Part shown: positions 13,301 to 25,794 of the stretch, one piece after another
Position numbering within the stretch: position 1 is the stretch's first letter
Layout of the letters: every line of letters begins with the position of its first letter
DNA from: Hybos culiciformis
Taxonomy: Eukaryota > Arthropoda > Insecta > Diptera > Hybotidae
DNA: 64,000 nucleotides
Reading direction: 5' to 3'
NCBI GenBank assembly: GCA_964007475.1
Contig: OZ023274.1
Coordinates: 40,975,860 to 41,039,859, forward strand
Notes under the pieces: model-generated
What the model was told of the DNA's origin: nothing
Database searches by the model: none
Seen by the model: only the letters and a program-made list of their open reading frames with translations
Program-made: the position numbers and the translations under genes

Positions 13301-14811
13301 TAAATTATGTGGAGTGTAAGTTAAAATCTTTTTTTATTTTAATATCTCACATTTAAATTTTATTTTGTTTTTTAGAACTTCTTTTCAGGATCGAATTTAT
13401 GTAGCTGGTGGAACTGGACTAAACACTACTGAAATTTTAGATCTAAAATATGGTTTATGGATACAGGGTCCTGTAATGAGTGACATTCGATCCAATTTTA
13501 GTTTAGTTGCAACAAATAAAAACGTTTACGCTTTCGGCGGACTAAAACCTGATAATGCTACATTACATGATACTATTGAGTGCTTTGACCCAAAAACAAA
13601 TAAATGGGAAATAAAATTAACTTCAGCTGATTGTAGCTTTAATTTTTGTCACGCAGTACATCATAATAATATAATTTATTGTTTTTCAAATACTGGTGGA
13701 AAGATTTATAATATAGATTCAAATAGTTTTACGGGCGATATTCCAAAGCCTCCTAATACATGGTATAAAATTGTTTTTATATTAAGTAAAATATTATAAG
13801 TACCTTTATTCTTAATTTAAAAAATACCAAAGTTAAGAACTTATAAGAACAGAATTAAATTCCTCCATTTTTGCAAAAATTCATTGACAAAAAAGACATT
13901 TTGCAAAAACATGGAAAAAAATTCTCAAAGATAGGTTCGTAAAAAAATATGTGGATTATTCTCTTTTGTATCATGTTTTTAAATGACTTTTGACTTTTTA
14001 TATACTTTATATTAAAGTACATAAAAAAAATAAATAAAGTATATATTAAAGTATGTATATAAAAAAATAATAAACCTACCCACCTATACATGAATAATAT
14101 AGTAATTATTTATATATTTTACCATTTTAGGACTAAAAACAAGTTTGAAATAGCAAAAAATTGTGATGACGATTTCTGTTACGTATTTGGAATTGAGGTA
14201 AGATTTCATTCATATTGATTGTAATCATAATGTTCGAACGTTTTTTTTTTATATCGTGTATATAAAATTTATACGATCTTCATAATTTAACTTGTGAACA
14301 TTTATTACTTAATACATGTAATAAAAAAGTTAATCAAAATAACTAAAATGTACTACGAAATGAAATAGGTTTTTACAAAAAAGGAAAAAGATAGATATGT
14401 TTTTAAATATTAATTTTATTTTTATTTTAATCTATTTTTTTTTTCCAACCCTTAACTTTTTTATTATAATAGATCGGGGCTTATTTGTAAATTTAAAGAA
14501 AAAATATTAATATTTGTTTATTATAGTGCTGGTGAAAAGTTTGATTAATTATTTTTAATTTATATGTATTATGTATGCTTTGTGACCATTTATGCAAATA
14601 TTTCAATAAATTTATAATATTATTTCATATGTTTTAGAATAAAGACAATGTGGATCAGTTAGCTGGTTACAAATATTCTTTAACGGAATCTAAATGGGAA
14701 AATCTCGACATAGAATTTCCATCTCAAGTGAAAGGCGAATTAAAATTATGTTCATTGAATGTTCCACCAACATTTGGCAAATTAAAATTATTTGATTGGA
14801 TTAGTGCTTGA
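10387..14811 (+). CDS. Kelch-like protein (BTB-BACK-Kelch), tandem copy A
   Basis: Kelch-like proteins usually act as substrate receptors of Cullin-3 ubiquitin ligases, or bind actin. Eight exons join in frame: 10387-10506, 11857-11956, 12169-12414, 12471-12574, 12795-13315, 13376-13762, 14131-14197 and 14638-14811, giving 572 residues, normal for the family. The BTB domain (about residues 35-150) starts with LTDLTLKTNDGSEFQVHKN and includes the LSYLYTGQVEI helix region. A BACK domain follows (about 155-270). The propeller is divergent: clear blades include IYVAGGTGLNTTEILDL and VYAFGGLKPDNATLHDTIEC, while others have lost the double glycine (IYCFSNTGG). A polyadenylation signal AATAAA lies near 14948. 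The start is supported by equivalent position and sequence in copy B. The substrate is unknown. Confidence 0.9.
10840..11180. other. GC-rich island inside intron 1 of Kelch copy A
   Basis: This stretch is markedly richer in G and C than its surroundings, with GGCAAAGGCCCC and GGAGAGCGGCGGCGGGAGAG-like sequence. It contains overlapping plus-strand open frames of about 100 residues with no recognisable domain and no splice signals linking them to the Kelch exons. No inverted ends or target duplications were found. It could be a fragment of a repeat. Confidence 0.5.
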
Positions 14812-16458
14812 ACAATTTTTTTTTTTAATGTTAAAATGTAACATATTGGATGTTTTTTTTTTTTTGTTTTAAAATTTTATTCGTTAAAAAAGAACTGAAT
14901 TCAATGTTTCTTAATTTACTTTTTTTTATCCATCGTACATTATATAAAATAAATTCACATTATTTAAAAAAAACACGATATTGACTTGTTGGTTAAACAA
15001 TAATAATTCATAATGTATTTTTTATTTAAAATAGCTCAAAACTATGAAATGAAGATCAAACTTCACAATATATTAAAATGAAAATAACTGAACACCTAAT
15101 TGACCAAAATAAAAAGCATACTTCAAACTCATATCTTAAGAACTGAAGGATTTGACTTATGATATTAGAAATAAAATTACGCTTGGGACGCTTGGGCCGA
15201 AAAGTTGGATTTGATAGGAATGTAGTAAAAAAGGTACATAAATATAAGAAAAAAACCAACTTTTAAAGTATGATGAAATTTGCAAAATAACTCTTTTTAG
15301 TTTTTAATGTTTGGTTTTGCAAATCCTACTTATAATACTATATTATTCTTTATTTAAGAATATTTTCAGTCATTGTTTATGAACTAACTCAAAAGCTTTA
15401 ACTTATCTTGTTAATGTAAAATTTGAAAAACTATTTATTTTATACGAATTTCAATTTGTACCATATAATAAGTACCATGAAAGCTAAAATGATTCTTTTC
15501 TCGTAAATGCAAAATTGTTACTTAATGAGTTTTTCCTTTAGACCAGCGATATTAGATACAAAATCAAGCAAAAATAGTAAGTTTTAATTATATTTTGAAA
15601 CCACAATTTTATGTACGAGAATGTATAATGTTATTAGATGGGTACTTTTTGTATAAAAATTGAGATACCAGAGAGTATATCAGATACATTTACAATGCTT
15701 TGGCGTTTTTTGTTTAAAAATTACAAAATTTTTAATATACAGGAAAGAAAAGTTCAATAATTTGGTTTTTTTTAGCTTATAATTTAAATTTTCTTATTGT
15801 TTCCTATTGCAAGAGTTTCATTTACACAAATATCTGCTTACATAAACAAATATTGATTAATATAAGAACGTGAGAAGATTTCAATTACAAATAAAGAACT
15901 ATGTTTGATTTACGGACTTTTTCCTAAAAATGTAAACTTTAATTATTCCACATGATTCCTTGGAATATGCAGAGAGTTCTCACTCACTACAAATATAATT
16001 TTTAATATAATACTTAAGACGTGGAAGCACTTAAGGTTAAGACGGATGGAAACAAAAAAATAATAATTATATTAGATTATATTATTATATTTATATAATT
16101 ACTTAAAATGTGTTAATAAATTATACAAATAAAAAAAAAATAAAAAACTGAAAAAAGATAATGTTGAATTGATTTTTAATTAAATGCTTTTTATTGAAGT
16201 TGTTTTAAAAATAAATGATGATTGTGAAAAATTTTATATAGATAATTAAAATGAAATTTAGTGTTTTTACTAATTAATCAAACATTCAAACCAAGTTTTT
16301 TTTTAATTAAATCAGAATTCTTTTCACTTTCCATTTTCTTTTGTCAAAAATATGTCTTATCCGGACTAGTGTACGTACTATGTTGTTTACGTACTGGTAC
16401 TATACTGTAGGAGCAACGGCTGATACATAAATACATACAAATATTCCAACATTTCACA
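14812..16458. other. Intergenic between Kelch copy A and the relic copy
   Basis: Includes the 3' UTR of copy A (to about 14965). The rest is AT-rich. A minus-strand open frame at 15056-15259 has no signature. Decayed pieces of the relic Kelch copy may extend here, but none could be aligned by eye. Confidence 0.5.
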
Positions 16459-16635
16459 ACTACTTTACAGGATAGAATTTGCATGTATATATATATAATG
16501 TTGCTAGTGATTCTGGTTTAAAAACGATCAAATTTAAAACTTAAAATATGGTTCATTTACAGTTACAGAAAATAAATGACTTACGATCCAACTTTAGTTT
16601 AGTTTAAACAAATAACATAATTTATTCTTTCGAAA
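16459..16635 (+). pseudogene. Relic of a third Kelch gene (exon 6 fragment)
   Basis: This segment aligns with the start of exon 6 of both Kelch genes (13376 and 20461 onward). Conserved pieces in order are ACTTTACAGGATAGAATTT, then GATTCTGGTTTAAAAAC, then TTAAAATATGG, then CGATCCAACTTTAGTTTAG, AACAAATAA and CTTTCG. The frame is broken by indels, including a TA-repeat expansion near 16486-16498, and the splice acceptor before it is lost. It sits between the two intact paralogues in the same orientation, so it is best read as the remains of a third tandem copy. Confidence 0.75.
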
Positions 16636-17746
16636 GATTCAAGTTAGAAGCCCTTTACTGGCCAATAATGATGTAAATTATTATCACACGAATTTTTGTA
16701 TACTTTGTTACATGACTATTTAATTGGAATTACAAATTTCTATAACCGTAGTATAATAGAACGTATACTCTCCTTCTGTGCTTTGTAGTACGTGAGGATA
16801 TTATACTGATTATGATTAATTAATTATTTTTGTTAATACTCTGATAAAACTCAGCATTCTATTCGATATAATTTGAAACTTACATTTGACATTATGAATA
16901 TTGAATACCTGCAAATAATATTTAGGACTTAATATCACTTTATGAAAATTATTATTACCTTTATTATTTTAATAACTTTATTTATAAATTATAATATGAA
17001 AAAAATTAAGCACCTGTAATTAGATTAACATAAAGCCTAAGTAGTTAAATAATGTATATAAAATCAGTTCACTTAATTTTTATACATTTTAAACTTATTC
17101 ATGTGTTTTTTTGTTTTTAAGAAATTATTTTTAAAAATAATAGAAATACCTATATCCAATCCAAAAAACAAATGTTTCAAAAACAATTAGTCTAGTCATA
17201 ACTCATCAAAGCCAAATTTTGAATGTAAGCAGATCTTTTATATACTAACCTCATTATAGGGGTGATTGGAGATCCGAAGATCTAAGAAAGCTTCATAACT
17301 TTTATCTAATTTTAAAAAGTTAGGTAAAAATGACATAAAAGCACAATATTTTGAAAAACATTATAGTTATAGAATAGCTAACTCTTCATGTCATTTAATC
17401 AAAATTTACTAAAGAATACATTTTTACTTTTATCATTTTTAAAAATGTAAATAATACGCCCCTCATCATACTTCATCTGTTATGAACTTGAAAAATCACT
17501 TGTTATAGGTATACAGCTTTAATATTAAAGATGACTAAAATTAAAAAACCCTCTGAAGTAATTTTTTTTTCTTATCAATATTATTATGAAACTGAAAGGA
17601 GCATATTTTTGCAATTTATAAAAAAAAACGAAATTATTTTCAAAGTATACATGTATAATATAATATAAAATTATTTTGTACACCTACATAGTACAAGTAC
17701 ATATATATATTTTTTTTTATATATTTCCGCAAAAAAATAACAGTCA
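16636..17746. other. Intergenic, upstream of Kelch copy B
   Basis: AT-rich, with a TATATA run near 17700-17722. No gene, RNA or defined element seen; weak leftovers of the relic Kelch copy may continue past 16635. Confidence 0.5.
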
Positions 17747-17815
17747 GCAATCACTTATTTTCATTTATAAATTCGAAGTTGGCTAAATCAGTCAATCGTG
17801 TTTAGCAAAAATAAC
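17747..17815 (+). promoter_or_regulatory. Upstream block of Kelch copy B, conserved with copy A
   Basis: Counterpart of the block at 10210-10296, about 50-120 bp before the start codon at 17866. It contains TCACTTATTTTCATTTATAA, AAGTTGG, ATCAGTCAA and GCAAAAATAA in the same order as in copy A. The conservation outlasts that of the surrounding non-coding sequence, so it is a candidate promoter or 5' UTR element. Confidence 0.5.
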
Positions 17816-17865
17816 ATAAGAAAACAATTAATACTATCTAAATAATACAGAGATACAGAAGTATC

Positions 17866-20800
17866 ATGCCAAAAAAACAACCTTTAGATGTTACACACAC
17901 TGAGCTCTTCAATAGGATTGATCGTTTATTAGAAAGCAGAAAAAAAGTAAATGAATTTCGGAAAACAGGGAAAGTAAGTTTAAAATTATAATTATCTTCA
18001 CTAAAAAGCTTTTATGAGAACATTTAATAAAAATATTATTTAAGTAATTGATAAGATAAGAGGAGGCATTGTATATTATTATTTTTTCAAATAAACGATC
18101 CTCGATCATTAATCATTAAATACAGACTTTCTGTTGTATATTTATTTAGTATTTTACTTAACTAAAGTTGCAGGTAATCAATATTTTACAAGGAATATAT
18201 TTTCGCTCAACAAAGCTACACTTTGTACTGGAAAAAATGAGTTTCTGTTTTGGTTTTAGAGGCTTATATTTACGAAAAATTTTTCTCTAGAATGTTGAAA
18301 CTTAAAATTCAAGTTTTTGATAAAAAAACATTTTTAATAAAATTTAATTTAGCGCTATTTGGCAATTTGATACATTAAAAGAACATAAAAAGTTTTTCTT
18401 CTAACAAATATAAGAATAATATGTACTGCACGTGTGAATAAACTAAATAAAAATAAAATCAAAATCAATTCTTATGCAGCTTAATTGTTTAGCTTTTAGT
18501 GTAGTATTTTTGATGAAAAACAATATCTTTTGCACACTCCGTAGGACATAATTTTATCGTCATTAGAAGATTCAGAACACCTTCATGAAGATCGTTCTAA
18601 ACATAGAAATTTCCTATACTTCTATCTGCAATTTGGAATTTAATGAGCCTTTTGAAAATTAGCACGAAAGGGATTTGAATTTAAATATCTCATTCATTTT
18701 ATTTTTGCCGTTCTATATAGTCTTCAGATGCCACTGGAGTCAAAACTAATATTCACTTGTTACATTCAAAGTTTTTTCTAATTGTGTATTGTTTTATTTT
18801 TAGTTCACTGATTTAATTCTTAAAACTAGTGATGGAAGTGAATTTCCAGTTCATAGAAATATTTTGGCTTCTTCATGTCGATTTTTCTGCTCGATGTTGA
18901 ATAGTAAGTGTTTTGTTTTATAGTTTAAAAACATTATTATTTTTTATTTATTTCTATTCGATGTAAGAACGGCCTTTAATCACTAAAATTCCACTCTTCT
19001 TATTCGGAATCTATATTAATTTAGTCAAACCAGAAAGGTTAAAGTATATTTTTTGTTTTGGTAATTTTTCATTTTTATTTTCAACTTTTACGAACATTTT
19101 TAAGGAGGGGATTGTGTGGTTTAAAAATTCTTTAAAAATTATGTAAAAATAATCAGTTGACTATGATATTACAAGAGAAACCTTTTTTTCTATTTTTAGC
19201 TAAATCCAACAGCAATGAAACCGATGAAGGGGTAATTATATTGGATGAAAAAGTAAGCAAAGACTCTGTAGAAGCTATTCTGAATTATTTATACACCGGA
19301 CAGGTAGAAATTAACTCAACCAATGCATATACTCTTCTTGAAGGAGCCCTGTTTTTTAATCTAAAAACTTTGAAGAAAATTGTTACCAAATTCCCAGTTG
19401 AGGAAGTACAAAAAGACACAGTTTTAGATTTGTGGAGATTTGCAGGTTAAGTTGAATTTTGCAGTTTTATAAATAATAAATATAATATATAATACATACA
19501 TTACATATTTTATACATTTGTATTCTTAATTTTTAGCACAATACTTCAATGATAAACTTGAACTTGACTGTCTAGAATTTATAGCTTTAAATTGTGAAGA
19601 ATTTTTGGAAAAGCATTTGAATAATTTAAGTTCTGAGGAGGTAAGTTTAATGGTGATTAATGTATAGATGCAAAAGTATATTTAATTTCAAATATACATC
19701 ATCACTTGTTTTAGAACTTATAAAGTTAATTATATTTAATACCTACTAGTTGAAAATCTAATCATAAACTTTCATATCACAACGCAAATAACATATAAAA
19801 ATTTTTATATCGATTTTAAAAACCATTTCACATATTTTGTTGTGAATACGAATTTAAAAATAAGCACAAAGATTCTTTTTATTTTTTTTTTGCAGATTAC
19901 GAAAATTTCTGGGCTAAAAAATGCAAAAACATCACAAAAAAATTTGTATTTGAACATCGCTACATGGATTAAAATAGATTTTGAGAATCGCCAAAATCAT
20001 TTAAAAGCTTTAATAGCAAACATAAAGTTTGACTCAATTTCAGATGAATTTAAAACAGAACACATTTTATGCGATCAAGTTTTATGTCAAAATAAAGACT
20101 TCTTAGAAATGATGGTGAAGCAATTTCAGGATTCATTATCTTTCAGAAATAAATTGAATACCTTGATAGCATTTACAGAAGAATTTGTACTTAGACTGAA
20201 TATTTCACACAAAGAAAACATATTTTCTCCTGTATTGAAACATACAAAAGCTGACTCCTCTTACATAATTCATCCTTTTTCAAATGCAAGATATCTTCTG
20301 ATTGGATTTATCGATAATAAAGTGGATTTTGAATGCTATTCTCCAGAAACAAATAAATTTGAAAAGTTCCCTACTACCCCGTCTGTGCATCGTAAATTAT
20401 GTGGAATGTAAGTTCGATTTTTGTATTTAATGTCTGATATTAATTTATTTTCTATTTTAGAACTAGTTTACAGGATCGAATTTATGTAGCGGGTGGAACT
20501 GGTTTAAAAACAACTGAAATTTTAGACTTAAAATATGGCTTATGGATAGAAGGCCCAGAAATGATAGATGTTAGATCTAATTTTAGTTTAGTTGCAACAA
20601 ATGAAAATATTTACGCTTTTGGAGGTTTTAAATCCGATAATACTACATTACATGATACTGTTGAATGTTTTGACCCAAAAACAAATAAATGGGAAATAAA
20701 ATTAACCTCAGCTGATTGCAGCTTTAATTTTTGTCACGCAGTACATCATAATAATATAATTTATTGTTTTTCAAATACTGGTGGAAAGATTTATAACAGA

Positions 20801-21355
20801 GATTCAAATAGTTTTACGGGCGATATTCCAAAGCCTCCTAATACATGGTAACATAAAAACAATTTATATTATATTGCACTTAATTTATTATAATGTTATT
20901 CGGTAGTTAATTATTATGTGGTTAGGTTACATTGATTAGATTTTTACCATATAATAATTACTACGAGTTATATTATTTATTTATATTAGGTATAAAGTCT
21001 TTTTCGTCTTCCAATTTTAGGACTAACAACAAATTTGAATTAGCAAAAAATTATGATGACGATTACTGTTATATATTCGGAATCATTGTAAGTTCTTTTT
21101 CGACATTAATTTAATTTCAAAGGTATCTTTCAACGAAAATTTTATAAATGTTTCATACCTTTAAATATTTTTTAGAATAAAGACAATGTGGATCAGTTAG
21201 CTGGTTACAAATATTTCTTCAGTCAATCTAAATGGGAAGATCTTGATGTACTGTTTCCGGCTCAATTAAAAGGCGAATTAAAATTATGTTCATTAAATGT
21301 TCCATCTGGATTCCATAAATTGAAATTATTTGATTGGCTCAGTGAAAGTGATTAA
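17866..21355 (+). CDS. Kelch-like protein (BTB-BACK-Kelch), tandem copy B
   Basis: Paralogue of the gene at 10387-14811, same strand and exon plan: 17866-17973, 18804-18903, 19200-19445, 19537-19640, 19896-20407, 20461-20847, 21021-21087 and 21176-21355, giving 567 residues. Exons 2, 3, 4, 6 and 7 are exactly as long as in copy A (100, 246, 104, 387 and 67 nt). The BTB domain contains FTDLILKTSDGSEFPVHRN and LNYLYTGQVEI; BACK follows with LYLNIATWIKIDFENRQNH; the propeller has IYVAGGTGLKTTEILDL and IYAFGGFKSDNTTLHDTVEC. Expected role is a Cullin-3 adaptor with an unknown substrate. The end of exon 6 is almost identical to copy A, unlike the rest of the gene. A polyadenylation signal lies near 21390. 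Confidence 0.9.
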
Positions 21356-21684
21356 ACAAATAATATGGTACTGAAACATGATTACTAACAATAAAATAAA
21401 TGAAAAAAAAATTGTTTTTAATTGATCTTACCCCTCTCAAACCTCTCAAACATATAATGCTGTTTCAATGATCGGCTTGAAATAGAGTTGAGTTTTCGTT
21501 GAGCGGATTTTTAATATGAATTTTTTCTACCAAACGAAACAGAATAATATTTAACTGCTTCAATCCGAAAACTACGTTAACTGTTTGAATCCAAATAAGG
21601 CATAGGAGTTTCAAATCCTATATTTGTGGTCTAACCTTTGTCAGACGTTATAAGTCGTTTTCGTTTCCAATAAGGGAAAACACT

Positions 21685-21843
21685 TAAAGTTTGGTTAAAC
21701 TCGACGTGACGGACGCAACGCAAATGACGCAAGAAATATTAAATATATGAAAGTGTATGGACGCGAACACTCTCGACGTTAACGTTGATTACGCGATTAT
21801 ATTGTCTTTCGAGACGGACGCGTTGAGTTTGTCCAGACGGCTA
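21685..21843. mobile_element. GACGC-rich foldback MITE, copy 1
   Basis: The left end (TTGGTTAAACTCGACGTGAC) and the right end (GCGTTGAGTTTGTCCAG) are imperfect inverted repeats. The centre shares GACGCAAGAAATATTAAATA and TATGGACGCGAACA with a second copy at 51731-51897, so this is a repeat family. It has no coding capacity. It lies in the space upstream of the ANAPC15 gene. Confidence 0.75.
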
Positions 21844-21872
21844 GATTTTTTTTTGTTTTTTTCCTTTTTCTT

Positions 21873-22025
21873 ATGCTGAAAACACAATTGGGGCGACGGC
21901 GACGGCGACAGCGATTTTTCATATAAAAAAATCGCCTCAATTGTTTCATTCTCATACAAATATATGGTTTTTGACAGTCGCTATCGCTGTCGCCGTCGCT
22001 GTCGCCCCAATTGTGTTTTCAGCAT
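21873..22025. mobile_element. Hairpin MITE unit 1 (long palindrome)
   Basis: The unit starts TGCTGAAAACACAATTGGGG and ends with the reverse complement, CCCCAATTGTGTTTTCAGCA. Inside the arms are GGCGACGGCGACGGCGACAG and its complementary counterpart near 21975-22010. Almost the whole unit is one inverted repeat and would fold as a strong stem. It is immediately followed by TTAA and a second copy. Confidence 0.85.
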
Positions 22026-22028
22026 TAA

Positions 22029-22177
22029 GGTGAAAACACAATTGGGGCGACAACGACGGCGACAGCGATTTTTCATATAAAAAAGTCGCCTCAATTGTTT
22101 CATTCTCATCCAAATATATGGTTTTTGACAGTCGCTATCGCTGTCGTTACGCTGTCGCCCCAATTCTGTTTACACCT
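22029..22177. mobile_element. Hairpin MITE unit 2, flanked by TTAA
   Basis: Second copy of the preceding unit. It begins GGTGAAAACACAATTGGGG and ends CCCCAATTCTGTTTACACC, with the same interior and a few changes (GACAACGACGG; TCGTTACGCTGTCG). TTAA lies directly on both sides (22025-22028 and 22178-22181), matching the target duplication of piggyBac-type transposons. The two units share the TTAA between them. Confidence 0.8.
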
Positions 22178-22580
22178 TTAAACGCCCAACTAATTCACTG
22201 CGTCAGTTGAATCAGTTATTTGTGGGATTGATTTTTATGGAAACGAATTATAAAAAATATTCGACTAATGCTAAGTGACAAATTTTAACCGACGGCTGGC
22301 TAGAACAAAATAGTTGAAAGTAACGGCGTCGTCGTTTTTAAGATATGTTATTTTTTTTATGGAACTGTCAAATTCTTCCACTTATTAAAATTAAAAGTAT
22401 GAAAACCACAAGGAGCTATTTTATAAACAAAAAATAAAAAATTATTAATGCATGCAAAATTGCAAATAAGATTGGATTCAAATTCAAAATTCAAATAATT
22501 ACCTCAAAAAAATCAAACTAAATTAAAACAAAAATAATATAAAATTTTATTTAATATAAAGAAAATAGCAATTAATTGAA

Positions 22581-23351
22581 ATGCCGTTAATGCCATTTTT
22601 TCCATCATTGAAACCCCAGGCTAATCACATTTGGTTCGACCTCGACACTAATGAAGAAAGTGAAGTTTCAGCCTTAGAAAAGGAAAATAATCATTTTTTG
22701 AATCGAATCTCCAATATGGGTGCAGATCTGAACCCACTGGGCAAAGTTGTTACGATAGCCGGTCAAGAAACTGATGATGATGAAGATGGTTAGTATTCCA
22801 AAAACAATAATCTTATCTTATAATTTTCTGTAGGTACATACCTACCAATCCAATGAGTATGTTCTTAATAGCTGCAGATTGCATCCCGTGTATACGAAAG
22901 ACATCCTCTTTTTTTCAATCTAAAAATAAATCAGTAAAGTAGGATATTAGGTTAGTACCTACGCTACCTACTTGTACTTTTATATTATGTATAGGTACCT
23001 GCCTATATATTTTTATCATTAAGCGAATATTTGGGGTACCTTCGTTATTAATTTTGAAATTCCAATAGGCGGAATAGAGGTGTGATAAAATAAAACAAAA
23101 TCCTTTGCTTTTCTTAAATATAAATAATTTACAAAAAATATAACTTAAAAACAAATTTATTATTTTAAGCTAATGACGATACTGATTCTGATAGTCATGA
23201 TGACGAAGATGATGATGAAATAGATCGCCTATTAGTGGATTCAGCAAATAGAACCCAAATGGACACACCTTATTCACCAATTCCACTAGAAGAGCAAAAT
23301 TCAAATAATGAAATTGATGAAGAAGGATCAGCGATAATTGATAACAATTGA
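22581..23351 (+). CDS. ANAPC15: Anaphase-promoting complex subunit 15
   Basis: ANAPC15 (Mnd2 in yeast) is a small subunit of the APC/C ubiquitin ligase that promotes turnover of Cdc20 in the mitotic checkpoint complex, so that anaphase can start when the checkpoint is satisfied. Two exons, 22581-22788 and 23170-23351, give 129 residues, close to the 121 of the human protein. The N-terminal region matches the family: FFPSL, then IWFDLD, then an acidic-helix segment ending in NPLGK, which corresponds to the vertebrate L-P-I-G-K. The rest is the usual acidic tail (DDTDSDSHDDEDDDEID). The first ATG of the frame is used. A polyadenylation signal AATAAA is near 23764. The nearby MITE cluster lies about 400 bp upstream. 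Confidence 0.88.
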
Positions 23352-24747
23352 AATGACAAATTTTTCAGATATTCTTTGTCGAAAATGAAAAGAACTAGCA
23401 ATGCTATAAAAAAAATTAAAGCTTTAAAGACAGTGACAAAATTTTAATTTAAAGCAATTTTATATAAAATTTAAAAAAAAAATCTGACGGTTTCAATATT
23501 TGAAAATAGTATTCAATATTATAATTTCTTAAGAAAACATTTCGAAAATTTTCTTTCTGCTTAAAAAAAGAGTGAACTTACTTGAAATTTTTTTTTTTTT
23601 AATTTTTATTCCTCCTTTCTTTTGATTGTTTACTAATTTTTGAAATAAGTGCTTTTTTAAGAATTTCAATAAAATTCAATAAAACTGAATGATTGTCGTA
23701 GAATCTTTTGTAAAATATAAATTTTTTAATTGTAATGATGAAATTAATTTGTAATGAATTTTAAATAAAAGAATAATGTATAATTAAACAAAGAAGTGAT
23801 GTTGTGATAAAATAATAAAAAAAACCAAAAGCCAGTTTTATTGATTGTAGAAATATGAAATCTCCCTTTTATAATATGTGTCGTTAGAGGTTTTGGTTAT
23901 GATACTGAATTCGAAAAATTAAAAAAATCAAAACGCAATATAGTGAAAAAAGGCCGTGAAAGTACCGAAAATTTGATGCCAACAAAAGCATTATTAACGT
24001 TGTCTTTTTTTCTGCAAATTATATTCATTGTTTTTCCCAATACTTTTGCTTAAAAAAATTTAGAGGGGGTAATCAATTTTGAATTAAACAATTTTTTTAA
24101 ATATGTATGTTAATAATATATTTTATAATTCATGACATTTAGTAACGAATTATTATTTGCAAAATAGGATAAATTCAATTTAACATTAAAATCAGAAAAA
24201 AATGTATTAACATTAATTTTGGATTTGAAACAAAATAAAAAAACTAGGTATATAATTGAATTAAATTTCTCGTTATTATCAAAAATATTTCTCATCATTA
24301 AAAACAACTTGATATTTGATCATGTATTATTCTAATTAAAATGCAAAAAAATGCAAATTTATTTATTTCTTAAATTTAAATATTTCTTATAAAAATGTAG
24401 AATTCGAGCCGATTATAAGTAGGTAAAAAAATATTAATACTAAATAGTACATAATCACAGATTTAATTTCTAAATTTTTCAAGACGTCGATGTTAGAAAT
24501 TAAATTAACATTTGAAAAAAACATTTGAACATTCAAAATCAAGTCCCTTTAGTTCAATTGAAAATTTTATTTTGAACTATTTGAAATCTAACCATACTTA
24601 ATTAAAGCTCGAACTATTATCGTTTTTGATTGCTTTCAGCGTTAATTCCAAAAATGGGGTTTTTTTAAATTACAGAATTTTTAACAAATCTAATTATAAA
24701 ATAGTTATATAATATAAAATTTCATAAAAAAAAAATTTAATAGGTAA
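23352..24747. other. Convergent intergenic region and 3' UTRs
   Basis: Lies between the ends of ANAPC15 and TMEM98. It contains the ANAPC15 3' UTR up to about 23790. The minus-strand open frame at 24110-24307 has no signature. Confidence 0.55.
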
Positions 24748-25794
24748 TTAAACATAAACGCTTTGTCTTCCAAGTTCAGCTCTTTTTGGTTCATCAATTT
24801 CTATTGATGTTTTTCGTAAAATTAATAAATGTTCATCCATTTCTTGAAGGCTCTGATCAATCCAACTTTTATTTGCACCCACTGTGGTTTGGGTTAACAG
24901 AGCTAACTGACCAACTGCAAGAACCTTAAACGAAATGCAAATATTGTTTGGAGATAAAAAAAAAAACTAGAAAGTAATAATGCTTATAATAATTATAAGG
25001 GACAAAAAATATAACAATCCCATCATGACGTGATAATTGTATCCGCAACCTTATGACTACAGCAATTCATTTGCACATCAAACTCATAGCAAAATAAATT
25101 TAATTTCTAATTAAGCAACTTTTTGCGATAAATCGAAACCAGACCAGAGATGTAGAATGCAAAAAAAATTACTTATCGCGATTGGAGGAATCATAAATTA
25201 TCTTAAGAGCTGGTATGAATAAAATACTCGAGAAGATTCGAAACAAAAATTTTGGGAAAAATTATTTACAAGAAATAAAAATCATATTTTAAATCTTACC
25301 AAAGCTGCTACTCGTGCCTCTAATAATCTGGCATCCAATGGTGGATACATTGCTTGAACAACATCATCAACTCTGAATGGTATTCTTTTGGCGGCTTCAA
25401 TTAATCTGTCCGATGAACTATTAACATTTATTTGTCTCACACTATTTAGGACGGTTGTAGTCAATCGTTCTGTCAGCCTGTGACATATTCTTAAAATTGA
25501 CAAACAATGTGGTACCAGACCTGCCAAACTAGATGCATTATCAGCCCATTGTTTATCGTTCATTATTTCCAGCGCATTACCAAGACCAATTTCACTCAAC
25601 GCGTATGCCAATTCAGGTTCTTTACGTTTTTTATTTTTTCTCATTGAACGTTTTGACGAATTATCAAAACGATCCCATTTTCTTTTTTTATTCCTGCGAC
25701 AAATCACTATTAGTACAATTAATGAACCAACAAATATTGCAGCCAAACAACCGATTGCTGCAGCGATCATGGTATCTGTCTCAACTGAATCCAT
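24748..25794 (-). CDS. TMEM98: Transmembrane protein 98
   Basis: TMEM98 is a small single-pass membrane protein; in vertebrates it is implicated in eye size and in restraining the self-cleaving transcription factor MYRF. Two exons on the minus strand, 25300-25794 and 24748-24924, give 223 residues, against 226 in human. A hydrophobic segment (about residues 8-31, IAAAIGCLAAIFVGSLIVLI) near the N-terminus is followed by a basic stretch (RRNKKRKWDRF) and a helical domain. Family landmarks are WADNASSLAGLVPHCLSILR, ICHRLTERL, KRIPFRVDDVVQAMYPPLD and, in the last exon, WIDQSLQEMDEHLLILR. The start is the first ATG before the membrane segment. The basic insertion after the membrane segment replaces a longer acidic region of the vertebrate protein. 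Confidence 0.92.
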
